Notes: generated by a model not told the origin, from the letters alone. Counted from the stretch's first letter, positions 8,564 through 16,509 are shown. The stretch is 33,638 nucleotides of DNA from JBGSMF01 sp041740315 (GCA_041740315.1 JBGSMF010000377.1:1-33638), one strand, 5' to 3'. Translations and numbers: made by a program.

Positions 8564-9901
8564 ATGGGAACTAGAACCACTGCTCAACTGGAAACATATC
8601 GCACTCCCACCCCCTACCCTTTTTGCCCTGGCTGCGGGCACGGCAGTATTTTGGATCACCTGAACAAGGCGCTGGTCAAGCTCCAACTCGACCCGCGCAA
8701 AACGGTGATTGTTTCTGATATTGGCTGTGTGGGCCTAAGCGACCAATACTTTGACATCAACGCCTTTCACGGCCTGCACGGGCGTAGCGTGGCCTATGCC
8801 ACCGGCCTCAAGCTGGCGCAGCCACAGCTCAAGGTCATTGTCGTCATGGGCGACGGCGGCTGCGGCATCGGCGGCACGCATCTCATCAATGCCGCGCGGC
8901 GCAACATTGGCGTGACGGTGCTGGTATTCAACAACCTCAATTTTGGCATGACGGGCGGGCAACACAGTGTCACCACGCCGCCAGGCAGCCTCACCGCCAC
9001 CACGCGCCAGGGCAACCTGGAGCGCCCGCTAGATATCTGCGCCACCGTGGCGGCCAACGGCGCCAGCTATGTGTATCGCGGCACATCGTTTGATAAAGAC
9101 CTGTCAGACCGCATCGCCGAGGCAATCTGGCGCGAAGGATTCAGCCTGCTGGATATTTGGGAATTGTGCACGGCGTATTTTGTGCCCAACAACAATTTTT
9201 CGCGCCAAGCCCTAATGAGCACACTGGAACAGCTCAACTTTTCCACCGGCTTGTTGCACCAAGAGGAGCGCCCAGAATATGCGGCGGCCTATCGCCAGGC
9301 CCATGCCGGCGAGGTCGGCAAGCCGCACACACTGCCGCAACCCATTGATCCCCAGTACAGCGCCAAGCTTGACCACAAGTTCAATCTGGTTGTGGCTGGC
9401 TCGGCCGGCGGCAAGGTGCGCTCGGCGGCGCGGCTGGTAGGGCTGGCGGGGATTCTGGCAGGTCTATGGGCAACTCTGCGCGATGATTACCCCGTCACGG
9501 TGAAATCGGGCCACAGTGTCAGCCAGGTGGTGCTCAGCCCCACCGAGGTGATGTATACCGGCGTCGTCCGGCCTGATGCCCTGGTCGTCGTCACCGCCGA
9601 TGGCTACAAAAAGGTCACGCACTACCTGGCGGCCATGACCCCTCAAGACTGGCTGTTTGTGACGCCAGAATTTGCAAAGATTGCCTCACCGGCGCGCAAA
9701 ATCGTGCTAGATACCGAGCGGGCATCTATCCGGGTGAGCAAGGCCAACAGCGCACTGGCCATGCTGGCGGCCGCTATGCAACAACTGGCCTTCTTGCCGC
9801 CTCAAGCGCTAGAGGCAGCAGCGCGGCTAGATGCCAAATATGCCGAGGAAAATTTGCAGGCCATCGCCGCGGGGATGGAACTGGGCCAGGCGTCAGGTTG
9901 A
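8564..9901 (+). CDS. korB: 2-oxoacid:ferredoxin oxidoreductase beta-gamma fusion
   Basis: A 445-residue fusion. Residues 1-250 are the beta (TPP-binding) subunit: PFCPGCGHG with Cys21 and Cys24, a third Cys in SDIGCVG, the TPP motif beginning MGDGGCGIGG at 95-104, and NNLNFGMTGGQ. These Cys residues would bind the 4Fe-4S cluster usual for KorB. Residues 272-440 are a gamma domain: VVAGSAGGKVRSAARLVG, SGHSVSQVVLS, VVTADGYKKV. Gamma is often a separate KorC gene, so the fusion gives a two-gene complex with korA. No ferredoxin (delta) domain is present here or next door. The start ATG 8564 has a weak AGG site. The stop overlaps by 9 bp the end of a minus-strand gene. Confidence 0.93.
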   Translation: MGTRTTAQLETYRTPTPYPFCPGCGHGSILDHLNKALVKLQLDPRKTVIVSDIGCVGLSDQYFDINAFHGLHGRSVAYATGLKLAQPQLKVIVVMGDGGCGIGGTHLINAARRNIGVTVLVFNNLNFGMTGGQHSVTTPPGSLTATTRQGNLERPLDICATVAANGASYVYRGTSFDKDLSDRIAEAIWREGFSLLDIWELCTAYFVPNNNFSRQALMSTLEQLNFSTGLLHQEERPEYAAAYRQAHAGEVGKPHTLPQPIDPQYSAKLDHKFNLVVAGSAGGKVRSAARLVGLAGILAGLWATLRDDYPVTVKSGHSVSQVVLSPTEVMYTGVVRPDALVVVTADGYKKVTHYLAAMTPQDWLFVTPEFAKIASPARKIVLDTERASIRVSKANSALAMLAAAMQQLAFLPPQALEAAARLDAKYAEENLQAIAAGMELGQASG

Positions 9902-10240
9902 AGGCGGGGTTTCTTGGTCTGATTCGCCAATCATCTTGAAAATCTGTGTCCGCAGTTCTTCGGCCTGTTTGACAATCGCTTGCACCTGCTCGGTGCTCTC
10001 ACCATCTGGCGCAGACTCGATCGCGCCGTACAGGTTGATCATCATGCGGTTGACCGATTCGGCCATAAAGCTCATTACTTGGTCAGCCGTCAGTTTCGTT
10101 GGGTCGTAGCCCCAGGCGCGCAAGCGAGCTTCCATCAAACGGTCAAATTCTTGCTGGTCAAACTCGCCCTGCTCGATATAGTCCCGATACAGCGCTTCCA
10201 ACTCATCGGGGTCAGCCGGTAAAGGATCGGGTAACGGCAT
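9893..10240 (-). CDS. Small hypothetical protein, 115 aa
   Basis: A 115-residue acidic protein with no family I recognise. It starts MPLPDPLPADP and is predicted to be almost wholly helical, with an (E/D)-rich first half and an amphipathic C-terminal helix near residues 88-105. The start at 10240 is chosen because a strong GGAAGGAGG site lies 4 nt upstream; the open frame extends further upstream, but into repeat DNA. There is no signal peptide or membrane segment. The last 9 bp overlap the end of korBC on the other strand, so the two genes converge with no room for a terminator between them. Confidence 0.75.
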   Translation of the reverse strand: MPLPDPLPADPDELEALYRDYIEQGEFDQQEFDRLMEARLRAWGYDPTKLTADQVMSFMAESVNRMMINLYGAIESAPDGESTEQVQAIVKQAEELRTQIFKMIGESDQETPPST

Positions 10241-10269
10241 AAGTCCTCCTTCCATACCCAAGCTTGAAC

Positions 10270-10413
10270 CTAGCAGGTCGTCGGAGGCTGGCACACCCTG
10301 GACTGCCCGTCCAGCCTGCCTGCCCTGCCTGCGCCAGGCAGGCTGCGCTGGCGCTTGACCCCTTCGGGAGTGCAGGTGTAGGGATGCCGGCCTGCTCTCC
10401 GACAGCTTGCTAG
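10270..10413. repeat. Candidate hairpin element with CTAGCA inverted ends
   Basis: The ends match as inverted repeats: 17 nt at 10270-10286 (begins CTAGCA) and 10397-10413, 14 of 17 identical. The interior holds several hairpins, including CCTGCCTG/CAGGCAGG around 10330 and CTGGAC/GTCCAG. It lies just upstream of the 115-residue gene. No target duplication was seen, so the element boundaries are tentative. Confidence 0.5.
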
Positions 10414-10451
10414 ACCTGAAACCTAAACACAGCGCCAGCATTTAGGACTAT

Positions 10452-10537
10452 GGATTAAATAACTTGCTCATCTATAGCTCGTTTTGCCCGTATTTCGGCG
10501 TCACTGTGGGCAAGTTATTTAATTTCCAATCCTTAGC
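10452..10537 (-). repeat. AAATAACTTGC palindromic repeat, copy A
   Basis: An 86-bp element with inverted ends (GGATTAAATAACTTGC versus GCAAGTTATTTAA...ATCC). Its reverse complement matches copy B at 14270-14360 at 82 of 86 positions. It covers the stop codon (10533-10535) of the SpoIIE phosphatase gene, so its CCTTAG terminus supplies the TAA. Confidence 0.88.
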
Positions 10538-12917
10538 GCGCGCACAAAACCACCAGGGTCATATCATCGTGCGGCAAAGCCGGCGCAGCATAGGCTTCCA
10601 CCTGTTCCAAAATACGCTGGCAGACCTGTTGGGCCGTCAAATGCGGCGAGCAGCCCGCCACCACTTGCTCAAAACGCTCGAATCCAAACAGCTCGCTTTG
10701 GGGGTTCATCCGCTCAATGATGCCATCTGAAGCGATCACAACCATATCTCCCGGCTCGATCGTTGCGCTGGCTTCAAAATAGGCGCTGCCTATGTGCGGC
10801 GCGCCAAGCGGCAAGCCACGCACGTTTAACCAGCCCACCTGCCCATTTACGCGGCGCACCAAGGGCGATACCATGCCGGCGTTGGCTGCGCAGACCACGC
10901 GCGGGCCGCCCTGGCTGGCCGGCAGGCGCACGTAGCATAAGGCCGTATTCCGCCCAATGCCTCCATGGTAAGGCTGCAGCACGCGGTCCATCTGCCGCAA
11001 CAGATCGGCGGGGGCGGGGTCGTTTTCGCAAACGGCCGCCAACGCAATCACCGAGCCGCTCATCAACAAGGCCGCCGACATGCCCTTGCCCGAAACATCA
11101 CCCACGCTCAAACCTAGCCCCCCATCGGGCATGGGGTGATAGATGAAAAAGTCGCCCCCCACCTCGCTGGCCGGTTGCGATTGCCCGGCAATCTCCCAAC
11201 CGGGCAGTTGTGGCGCGGCGGCAGGCAGCAAGCTCAACTGCGTTTCGCGGGCAATGTCCATCTCTTGTTCAATCCGGGCCTGGTCGGCCAACTGCGCCGC
11301 CAGGCGCACATTCTCCAAGGCCACACTGGCTGCATTGCCCAAGACGGTCAGCAGATCGCTTTCCTCGCGGTTGGGCGGGCGCTCGGCCAGCGACATGCCC
11401 ACGGCGTAAACCCCTTGATCCTTTAATGGTATGACCAGCGGCGCAGATTCAACAGCAAGCGGCGATTCAGGCGGGTGCGGCACCGGCCCTTTTGGCGTGT
11501 TGAGCCATAGCGTTGCGCGCTGCAAGCGCAGCCGTTGCGGCGCCAGATCGGTGAGCAACTGCACCACCCCTTCCAGCGTCAACGTCGTGCTCAGGGTCTG
11601 GCTGATCTCGCGTTGAGCCGCGCGCAGGTCAAGCCGGTCGCGATAGAATAGCCGGTCAATGGCCGCCTGGATGGCGTTGCGCGCCGGGATAAAAAACAGC
11701 GCCAGAATCGCCGTGGTCAAAAACACGGCCGCAGCATCGCCGGCCTGGCCGGTCAACCACATCGCGATCCGGGTGAAAACGGCCAACAGCGCAAAATAGG
11801 CCCCCGCCAAAAACACCGTCAGCGTTCCATACACCAGGCCGCGATTGATAATGAGGTCAATATCCCACAAGCGATATCGCAACACGGCATACGCCAGGGC
11901 CAACGGCCACATGACCCCCGGCGCCACATACAAAGGCGCGGGGATGGGCAGCGAAATGCGAGTGAGCAAGTTAAAACCGACCTCGGCGGCAAACGGCGCA
12001 AACGCCGCCAGGCTGCCCAACAAAATCACCCGGCTTTGTTGGCGAACAGTAGGCGAGTTCGAACGAATGCGCAAGTATCCTATACGGGCGTAAAAAAGCA
12101 CAGCGCTGAAAAGGAAATACACCAGACTCAGGTTCCAGACCGTCTCATATCCCCTCTGGTTAGCCAGATTATAAATTTCAGGCTGCTCCGCCAGGGCCAA
12201 TCCCAAGCTAAGCAGATAAGGCAGCCAGCGCATAAAAGGCCAGCGCCTTACCAAGGAAAGCTCTTGGGGAAAAACCAACGCCAGGGCCGTCAACGCGCCA
12301 GGCGCCATTGAAATGCACGCCGACCACAACCACGAAAAGACGTGGGTGCTGGAATTTTCAAACATCCCACTGACGGCAATCGAGGTCACAGCGCAAAAGA
12401 TGGCTACTGCGCGCCCATCCACATGCGCATGGCGCTTACTATACACCCATACGCCAATTGCCAGATAAGCCAGTCCCACCAAATAAGGCAGCCCCATGTA
12501 CACGAACAAATCGAGCCAGCCTATCTGCACCAAGGTCACGCTTACGCGGCGCTCGGTTCCATCGGGCCGGTGGAGCGTCAGGACCACTTGCTCGCCAGGG
12601 CGGTGACCAGACATGATGCGTTCTAAATCAAACGAATCCTGGAGCGTGCTGCCATCCACAGCCCTCAGTTGATCGGGAGGCCATATTCCCAGGCGCGCGC
12701 CCTCCCAGCTAGAGGGCGACATTGCGCTGGCTACATAACTGGGGCCGAACAAAATACCCGGAAACGGTTGGCGCGTCCAACGCCAGGCCAGCCAGGGCAA
12801 CACTATCATCGCCAAGCTGGCTATTGCCAGCAAGATGCCAGTCAATGCCACGCCTGCAAGATGCAACACACGCTGCTGTGAATGGTTGTTTTCGAATCGT
12901 ACTTGACCGGCTTGCAT
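10533..12917 (-). CDS. Membrane SpoIIE-type protein phosphatase with PDZ-like loop
   Basis: A 794-residue PP2C-type serine/threonine phosphatase, probably acting on an anti-sigma-factor antagonist or similar regulator. Domains in order: TM helix 18-45; a PDZ-like loop at about 60-130 (LRAVDGSTLQ, GEQVVLTLHRPDG); a block of TM helices from about 135 to 415 ending in the YRLWDIDLIINRGLVYG segment common in such proteins; a GAF-like domain about 440-545; and a SpoIIE catalytic domain 555-794 with SEVGGDFF, VGDVSGKGMSAAL, SDGIIE and HDDMTLVV carrying the metal-binding Asp residues. ATG 12917 has a GAGG site 7 nt upstream. The stop lies within a palindromic repeat. The partner proteins are not in the window; sensing by the membrane or PDZ-like part is inference. 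Confidence 0.92.
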   Translation of the reverse strand: MQAGQVRFENNHSQQRVLHLAGVALTGILLAIASLAMIVLPWLAWRWTRQPFPGILFGPSYVASAMSPSSWEGARLGIWPPDQLRAVDGSTLQDSFDLERIMSGHRPGEQVVLTLHRPDGTERRVSVTLVQIGWLDLFVYMGLPYLVGLAYLAIGVWVYSKRHAHVDGRAVAIFCAVTSIAVSGMFENSSTHVFSWLWSACISMAPGALTALALVFPQELSLVRRWPFMRWLPYLLSLGLALAEQPEIYNLANQRGYETVWNLSLVYFLFSAVLFYARIGYLRIRSNSPTVRQQSRVILLGSLAAFAPFAAEVGFNLLTRISLPIPAPLYVAPGVMWPLALAYAVLRYRLWDIDLIINRGLVYGTLTVFLAGAYFALLAVFTRIAMWLTGQAGDAAAVFLTTAILALFFIPARNAIQAAIDRLFYRDRLDLRAAQREISQTLSTTLTLEGVVQLLTDLAPQRLRLQRATLWLNTPKGPVPHPPESPLAVESAPLVIPLKDQGVYAVGMSLAERPPNREESDLLTVLGNAASVALENVRLAAQLADQARIEQEMDIARETQLSLLPAAAPQLPGWEIAGQSQPASEVGGDFFIYHPMPDGGLGLSVGDVSGKGMSAALLMSGSVIALAAVCENDPAPADLLRQMDRVLQPYHGGIGRNTALCYVRLPASQGGPRVVCAANAGMVSPLVRRVNGQVGWLNVRGLPLGAPHIGSAYFEASATIEPGDMVVIASDGIIERMNPQSELFGFERFEQVVAGCSPHLTAQQVCQRILEQVEAYAAPALPHDDMTLVVLCAR

Positions 12918-12948
12918 AATGCCTCGGCAGAAAATAGATGCTTTTAGG

Positions 12949-13037
12949 GTAACTGCTCAGCCCACCGTGCGCTCGCGGCGGATTACCCTGGACTGCTCGT
13001 CAGGGCAGGCAAATCCGGCGAGAGCCTGGGTAGTTAC
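12949..13037. mobile_element. GTAAC-ended MITE, older copy
   Basis: An 89-bp non-coding element with inverted ends GTAACTGCTCAGCC and GTAACTACCCAGGC (11 of 14 match) and an inner partial palindrome. The flanks are cttttagg and cttttttg, an imperfect 8-bp duplication (6 of 8). It lies in the region upstream of the phosphatase gene and immediately beside the next MITE. Confidence 0.7.
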
Positions 13038-13048
13038 CTTTTTTGATT

Positions 13049-13168
13049 GTAACTGCTCAGGCATGTGCATTTATCTCACCACTAAGGACACCAAGGACAC
13101 TAAGTAGATTTCCTTTGTGTACTTTGTGCCCTTTGTGGTAAAAAAATGAGCTATGGCTGAGTAGTTAC
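13049..13168. mobile_element. GTAAC-ended MITE with perfect 8-bp target duplication
   Basis: A 120-bp element whose ends are inverted repeats (GTAACTGCTCAGGCAT against GTAACTACTCAGCCAT, 14 of 16). It is flanked on both sides by the same 8 bp, ttttgatt (13041-13048 and 13169-13176). The interior is a long imperfect hairpin of the ACCACTAAGGACAC / CTTTGTGGT type. GTAA termini with 8-bp duplications are what IS66-family transposases produce, so it is probably a non-autonomous IS66-type derivative. It encodes no protein. Confidence 0.85.
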
Positions 13169-13215
13169 TTTTGATTATACTCTTTGTGCCCAATTTTACA
13201 AATTGCTTGCAAATA

Positions 13216-13244
13216 TTGACACTGCAAGAAAAAACTGTTACAAT
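13216..13244 (+). promoter_or_regulatory. Sigma-70-type promoter of the rpiR gene
   Basis: TTGACA at 13216-13221, a 17-bp spacer and TACAAT at 13239-13244, reading toward the RpiR-type gene. A second weaker pair, TTGCGC-16-TAGAAT, lies at 13301-13328. Confidence 0.8.
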
Positions 13245-13384
13245 TGAAAACGGTTACAGCCAAGGCAATCTTCTCCCTCTACAAAACCCTAAAACCGGAC
13301 TTGCGCAAAGTTTAAAAATGGTTAGAATAATACCTGGCACATTATTGCTCGCCGGTTATATGTGAACGCATAAGGAGAATGAAA

Positions 13385-14254
13385 ATGTTCCGAGAACGCA
13401 TAAAAGAGACCTACGATGATCTTTCAGCGGGCTATCGCACTGTAGCCGATTTTCTATTGGATCATCCTTTTGACGCAGCCTTTATGACCGCATCCAACAT
13501 TGCCAAGCGACTAGATGTGGATACCGCCACAGTGGTGCGCTTTGCCCAACGGCTGGGATACGAAGGTTACCCAGAACTTTTAGAGGATGTGCGCATCATT
13601 GTGCGCGCAGAAATCCAACGCGGTATGACCTCAGCCGAAACTGCCACCGGTGATGCAGGCACATTCCGGCGCAGCATCGAGGCCGAGCATCGCAATCTGG
13701 ATCAATTGCTCTCGGGCTTGGCCGACGAAACGATAGATCAGCTTCTTGCGTCAATTGGCCAGGCGCGCCACATTTTGGTGGTGGGCCAATGGGCCATGGA
13801 GCCGCTGGGTCAGTTCTTGGCGCTATGGCTCAAGGCAATGGGCAAGCCGGTCCAGGCTGTTAGCGCCGATATTTTGAGCGCCGGCTATGCGCTGCGTGAT
13901 CTCACCGCGCAAGATGTGGTCATTGCCCTCTCATTCACCAGTCTGGGCGCAGAAATGATCAATACGCTGCGGGTCGCCAAGGCCAGCGGCGCGCAGATTA
14001 TTGTTTTTGCCACCAATCGCTCACAGGCGGCCGCCCGCGTGGCGAATCTAGAAGTTATTTGCCCGGGTGAAAATGTTCAACCCCTAGGCTCTTTTGCCGG
14101 CATTGCGACGGCCATGGCCGCCCTGCTCAATACAATGGCGGCCCGCAACCCTCAAGGCTATGCCGATGGCACGGCTGCTTTTGAAAAGATCTATGCGGCG
14201 CTGCTTGGAGGCTACCAGGCCAGCCAGCCGGCGGAACCTGAAGCAGCAGGCTAG
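13385..14254 (+). CDS. RpiR/MurR-family transcriptional regulator
   Basis: A 289-residue regulator of the RpiR family, which binds DNA through an N-terminal helix-turn-helix and senses a phosphosugar through a SIS domain. Residues 1-80 carry the HTH_6 pattern (TASNIAKRLDVDTATVVRFAQRLGYEGYPEL). Residues about 115-250 are the SIS domain (ILVVGQWAMEPLGQFLALWLKAMG, DVVIALSFTSLGAEMINTLRVAK). The start at 13385 is preferred over ATG 13379 because the AAGGAG site is 7 nt from the former and only 1 nt from the latter. No sugar-metabolism gene is adjacent, so the ligand and target are unknown. It is transcribed from a near-consensus promoter downstream of two MITEs and followed by palindromic repeat copy B. 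Confidence 0.93.
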   Translation: MFRERIKETYDDLSAGYRTVADFLLDHPFDAAFMTASNIAKRLDVDTATVVRFAQRLGYEGYPELLEDVRIIVRAEIQRGMTSAETATGDAGTFRRSIEAEHRNLDQLLSGLADETIDQLLASIGQARHILVVGQWAMEPLGQFLALWLKAMGKPVQAVSADILSAGYALRDLTAQDVVIALSFTSLGAEMINTLRVAKASGAQIIVFATNRSQAAARVANLEVICPGENVQPLGSFAGIATAMAALLNTMAARNPQGYADGTAAFEKIYAALLGGYQASQPAEPEAAG

Positions 14255-14269
14255 GCCTGCTTGCCCACA

Positions 14270-14360
14270 GCTAAGGATTGGAAATTAAATAACTTGCCCA
14301 CAATGACGCCGAAATACAGGTAAAACGAGCTACAGATGAGCAAGTTATTTAATCCTTAGC
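14270..14360 (+). repeat. AAATAACTTGC palindromic repeat, copy B
   Basis: A 91-bp element starting GCTAAGGATT and ending AATCCTTAGC, with inner inverted arms AAATAACTTGC/GCAAGTTATTT. It is the inverted relative of copy A (4 differences in 86 aligned bases). It begins 16 bp after the rpiR stop. Confidence 0.88.
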
Positions 14361-14368
14361 CCCAAGTA

Positions 14369-14396
14369 GCCTCTGGCCTACCAACAGGTCAGAGGC
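14369..14396 (+). terminator. Hairpin after rpiR, weak terminator candidate
   Basis: An 11-bp stem (GCCTCTGGCCT with AGGTCAGAGGC, one G-U pair) with a 6-nt loop, followed only by catcttgtt rather than a clean T-run. It may be a terminator or a further repeat hairpin. Confidence 0.45.
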
Positions 14397-14426
14397 CATC
14401 TTGTTAATCTCACAAGCGGTAGAATA

Positions 14427-15626
14427 ATGCAAGCAACTCCCCCGGATGAGCATATTGAACAACTAGGCCTTGCGTTGCGTAGCCTGTTCAACATCAGTCA
14501 GGTTCAATCCTTTGGAGCGCCCACTCCGGGGGTCGAATTTGCCGGCGCACTGTTGCAAGACGCCGACGACGCCTACCCCCAAATTCGCGACCGCTTTGCG
14601 CAACTGGGCTATACAGCCTTTTTGGGCCAGGAAGGGCCAACTCAAATCGTTCAAGCCACCCAGGGCGTAGTCGAAACACAGCCCTTTAACCCTCGCATCA
14701 ACCTGGTGCTCTTTTTGCTGACCGTCCTTTCCACATTGCTTATGGGAGCACTACAGGAAACAAACGAGTCCATTTCCAGTTTCAGCGACCTGTTGAGCAT
14801 CGTCATCGGCATGCTAACCCACCCGGCCAGATTGCTGCCAGGGGTCCCGTTTGCATTTACCATCATGGCCATCCTGGGCACCCACGAGATGGGGCACTAT
14901 GTTGTAGCCCGTCGCCATCGAGCGAATGTCTCGTTGCCGTACTTTATCCCATTGCCCCTCATCAGTCCATTCGGCACGATGGGCGCGGTGATTGTGCAGC
15001 GCTCGCCCTTTGAGGACCGCAAATCATTGTTTGATGTCGGGCTGGCCGGGCCGCTGGCCGGCCTGGTGGTTGCTATCCCCCTGCTCATTATGGGGTTAGC
15101 CACCTCAACCGTGCAACCCTATTCGACTGAACCAGGCAGTTTTTTCGAAGGCAATTCGCTCTTGTATGTGGGCCTCAAATATCTTGTTCACGGCAAGCTG
15201 TTGCCGGCTAATGGGCTTGACGTATATCTCAACCCGGTGGCGTTTGCGGCATGGTTCGGGTTAATTGTGACTTTTCTCAACCTGTTGCCCATTGGGCAAC
15301 TCGATGGTGGGCACGTTTTGTACGCGCTGTTAGGGCGCCGCGCCTGGCCCATCGCCAATCTGGCTTCGAAATTGTTGCTTTTCGTCGGCGTGCTGGGCTT
15401 TGCTGGCGAGTTTATGGGCATTGCCGTCTTGGCCCAAAACTTTTGGAGTGGGTGGTTCATCTGGGGCATATTGACCAATGTTATGATGAGGCCACATCAT
15501 CCACCCCCTCTCAATGACCTATCGCAGCTGGATCCCAAACGGCGGGCCATTGGTCTGTTTGCCATTGTTGTGTTTTTCTTGATATTCACCCGAATGCCAT
15601 TTAGCGCCTCGCCTGTCCTGTTCTAA
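14427..15626 (+). CDS. Site-2 protease family membrane metalloprotease (M50)
   Basis: A 399-residue intramembrane zinc protease of the S2P/M50 family, which cleaves substrates within the membrane. The zinc motif HEMGH is at residues 153-157, and the second motif NLLPIGQLDGGH at 285-296 gives the LDG third ligand. Hydrophobic segments lie at about 90-108, 140-160, 203-225, 272-290, 313-345 and 375-395. The first 80 residues are soluble and resemble the N-terminal domain seen in plant EGY-like and cyanobacterial or Chloroflexota S2P proteins. No PDZ domain is evident. ATG 14427 lacks a clear ribosome binding site. It stands alone between a repeat and a strong terminator. Its substrate is unknown; the phosphatase and regulator nearby hint at signalling, but that is speculative. 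Confidence 0.92.
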   Translation: MQATPPDEHIEQLGLALRSLFNISQVQSFGAPTPGVEFAGALLQDADDAYPQIRDRFAQLGYTAFLGQEGPTQIVQATQGVVETQPFNPRINLVLFLLTVLSTLLMGALQETNESISSFSDLLSIVIGMLTHPARLLPGVPFAFTIMAILGTHEMGHYVVARRHRANVSLPYFIPLPLISPFGTMGAVIVQRSPFEDRKSLFDVGLAGPLAGLVVAIPLLIMGLATSTVQPYSTEPGSFFEGNSLLYVGLKYLVHGKLLPANGLDVYLNPVAFAAWFGLIVTFLNLLPIGQLDGGHVLYALLGRRAWPIANLASKLLLFVGVLGFAGEFMGIAVLAQNFWSGWFIWGILTNVMMRPHHPPPLNDLSQLDPKRRAIGLFAIVVFFLIFTRMPFSASPVLF

Positions 15627-15646
15627 CAAATCTCACCAGGCAATTC

Positions 15647-15682
15647 AAGCTCGCTCTGAAATATCCAGAGCGAGCTTTTTTT
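15647..15682 (+). terminator. Rho-independent terminator of the M50 protease gene
   Basis: A perfect 12-bp stem (AAGCTCGCTCTG / CAGAGCGAGCTT) with a 7-nt loop and a following T-run at 15676-15682. Confidence 0.93.
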
Positions 15683-15689
15683 GATTAAC

Positions 15690-15718
15690 TTGACAAATAT
15701 CATAAAAAATGCTATAAT
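15690..15718 (+). promoter_or_regulatory. Consensus sigma-70-type promoter of sodA
   Basis: TTGACA at 15690-15695, exactly 17 bp, then TATAAT at 15713-15718: a full match to the consensus in both boxes. It starts only a few bases after the upstream terminator and drives the superoxide dismutase gene. Confidence 0.9.
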
Positions 15719-15780
15719 AATGATGTAAATAGAGATAAATAAATGAATCACCAAGAAATCACATTGAGGAGGAAATGACA

Positions 15781-16392
15781 ATGGCTTTCGAATTACCCAC
15801 ACTACCCTACGCTTATGATGCGTTGGAACCCTATATTGATGCTCGCACGATGGAAATCCATCACACCAAGCACCACGCGGCTTATATCAACAATCTGAAC
15901 GCTGCCCTGGCAAAGCATCCCGAATTGGGGGGCAAATCACTAGAGGAATTGCTCAAAAATTTGAATAGCGCGCCAGAAGACATTCGCGTGGCTGTCCGCA
16001 ACCACGGCGGTGGGCACTTTAATCACAGTCTGTTCTGGGCCATCATGGCTCCCAAAGCAGGTGATGAGCCCAAAGGCGCGTTGGCGTCAGCTATCGCCAA
16101 AGCATTTGGCGATTTTGTTTCCTTCAAGACCTCTTTCGAACAAGCCGCCAATGGTCGCTTTGGCAGCGGTTGGGCCTGGCTCAGCCGCAAGGCAGATGGA
16201 CTGTTGATGGTCACTTCTACGCCCAATCAGGATACTCCACTATCAGAGGGATTGACACCTGTTTTGGGCCTGGATGTATGGGAACACGCCTATTATCTCA
16301 AATATCAAAACAAAAGGGCCGATTATGTGAGCAACTGGTGGAGTGTTGTGAATTGGAATGAGGTGGCCCGGCGCTTTGAAGCGGCGCGCTAA
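15781..16392 (+). CDS. sodA: Superoxide dismutase, Mn/Fe family (Mn-type pattern)
   Basis: A 203-residue enzyme that converts superoxide to oxygen and hydrogen peroxide. Metal ligands are visible: His27 in HHTKHH, His82 in GGHFNHSLFW, and Asp165 and His169 in DVWEHAYYLKY. Gln150 in the TPNQDTP segment is the position that marks Mn-type enzymes (Fe-types carry the Gln elsewhere), so manganese is likely, though cambialistic activity is possible. The start at 15781 is chosen because the AGGAGG site at 15767-15772 is 8 nt from it and only 2 nt from the in-frame ATG at 15775. There is no signal peptide, so it acts in the cytoplasm. The gene is monocistronic: consensus promoter upstream, repeats and a terminator downstream. 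Confidence 0.96.
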   Translation: MAFELPTLPYAYDALEPYIDARTMEIHHTKHHAAYINNLNAALAKHPELGGKSLEELLKNLNSAPEDIRVAVRNHGGGHFNHSLFWAIMAPKAGDEPKGALASAIAKAFGDFVSFKTSFEQAANGRFGSGWAWLSRKADGLLMVTSTPNQDTPLSEGLTPVLGLDVWEHAYYLKYQNKRADYVSNWWSVVNWNEVARRFEAAR

Positions 16393-16411
16393 GGAATGAG
16401 AAGGAAATAAC

Positions 16412-16509
16412 ATCTACTCAGCACCCTGAGCGGAGCAGCGCGCCCCTTCGACTTTGCTGCGCTCCGCTCAGGGTGCGCGCTGCGCAGTCGAAGGGTATGG
16501 CTGAGTTAC
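16412..16509. repeat. Degenerate GTAAC-type hairpin element
   Basis: The left side reads ctactcagc and the right side ends atggctgagttac, matching the ends of the GTAAC MITEs upstream of rpiR. The interior is a strong hairpin with 15-bp arms (CACCCTGAGCGGAGC / GCTCCGCTCAGGGTG) and an overlapping alternative fold around CTTCGACT / AGTCGAAG. The left terminus is damaged and no duplication is seen. Confidence 0.6.

Noticed and set aside
10241..10441. Longer form of the small minus-strand protein (182 residues)
   Set aside because: The added part is encoded by repeat-rich DNA, and the strong GGAAGGAGG site lies directly before the later start.
12919..13107. Short open frame of 62 codons between the phosphatase and rpiR genes
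   Set aside because: It runs through two MITEs, has no ribosome binding site and encodes no recognisable protein.
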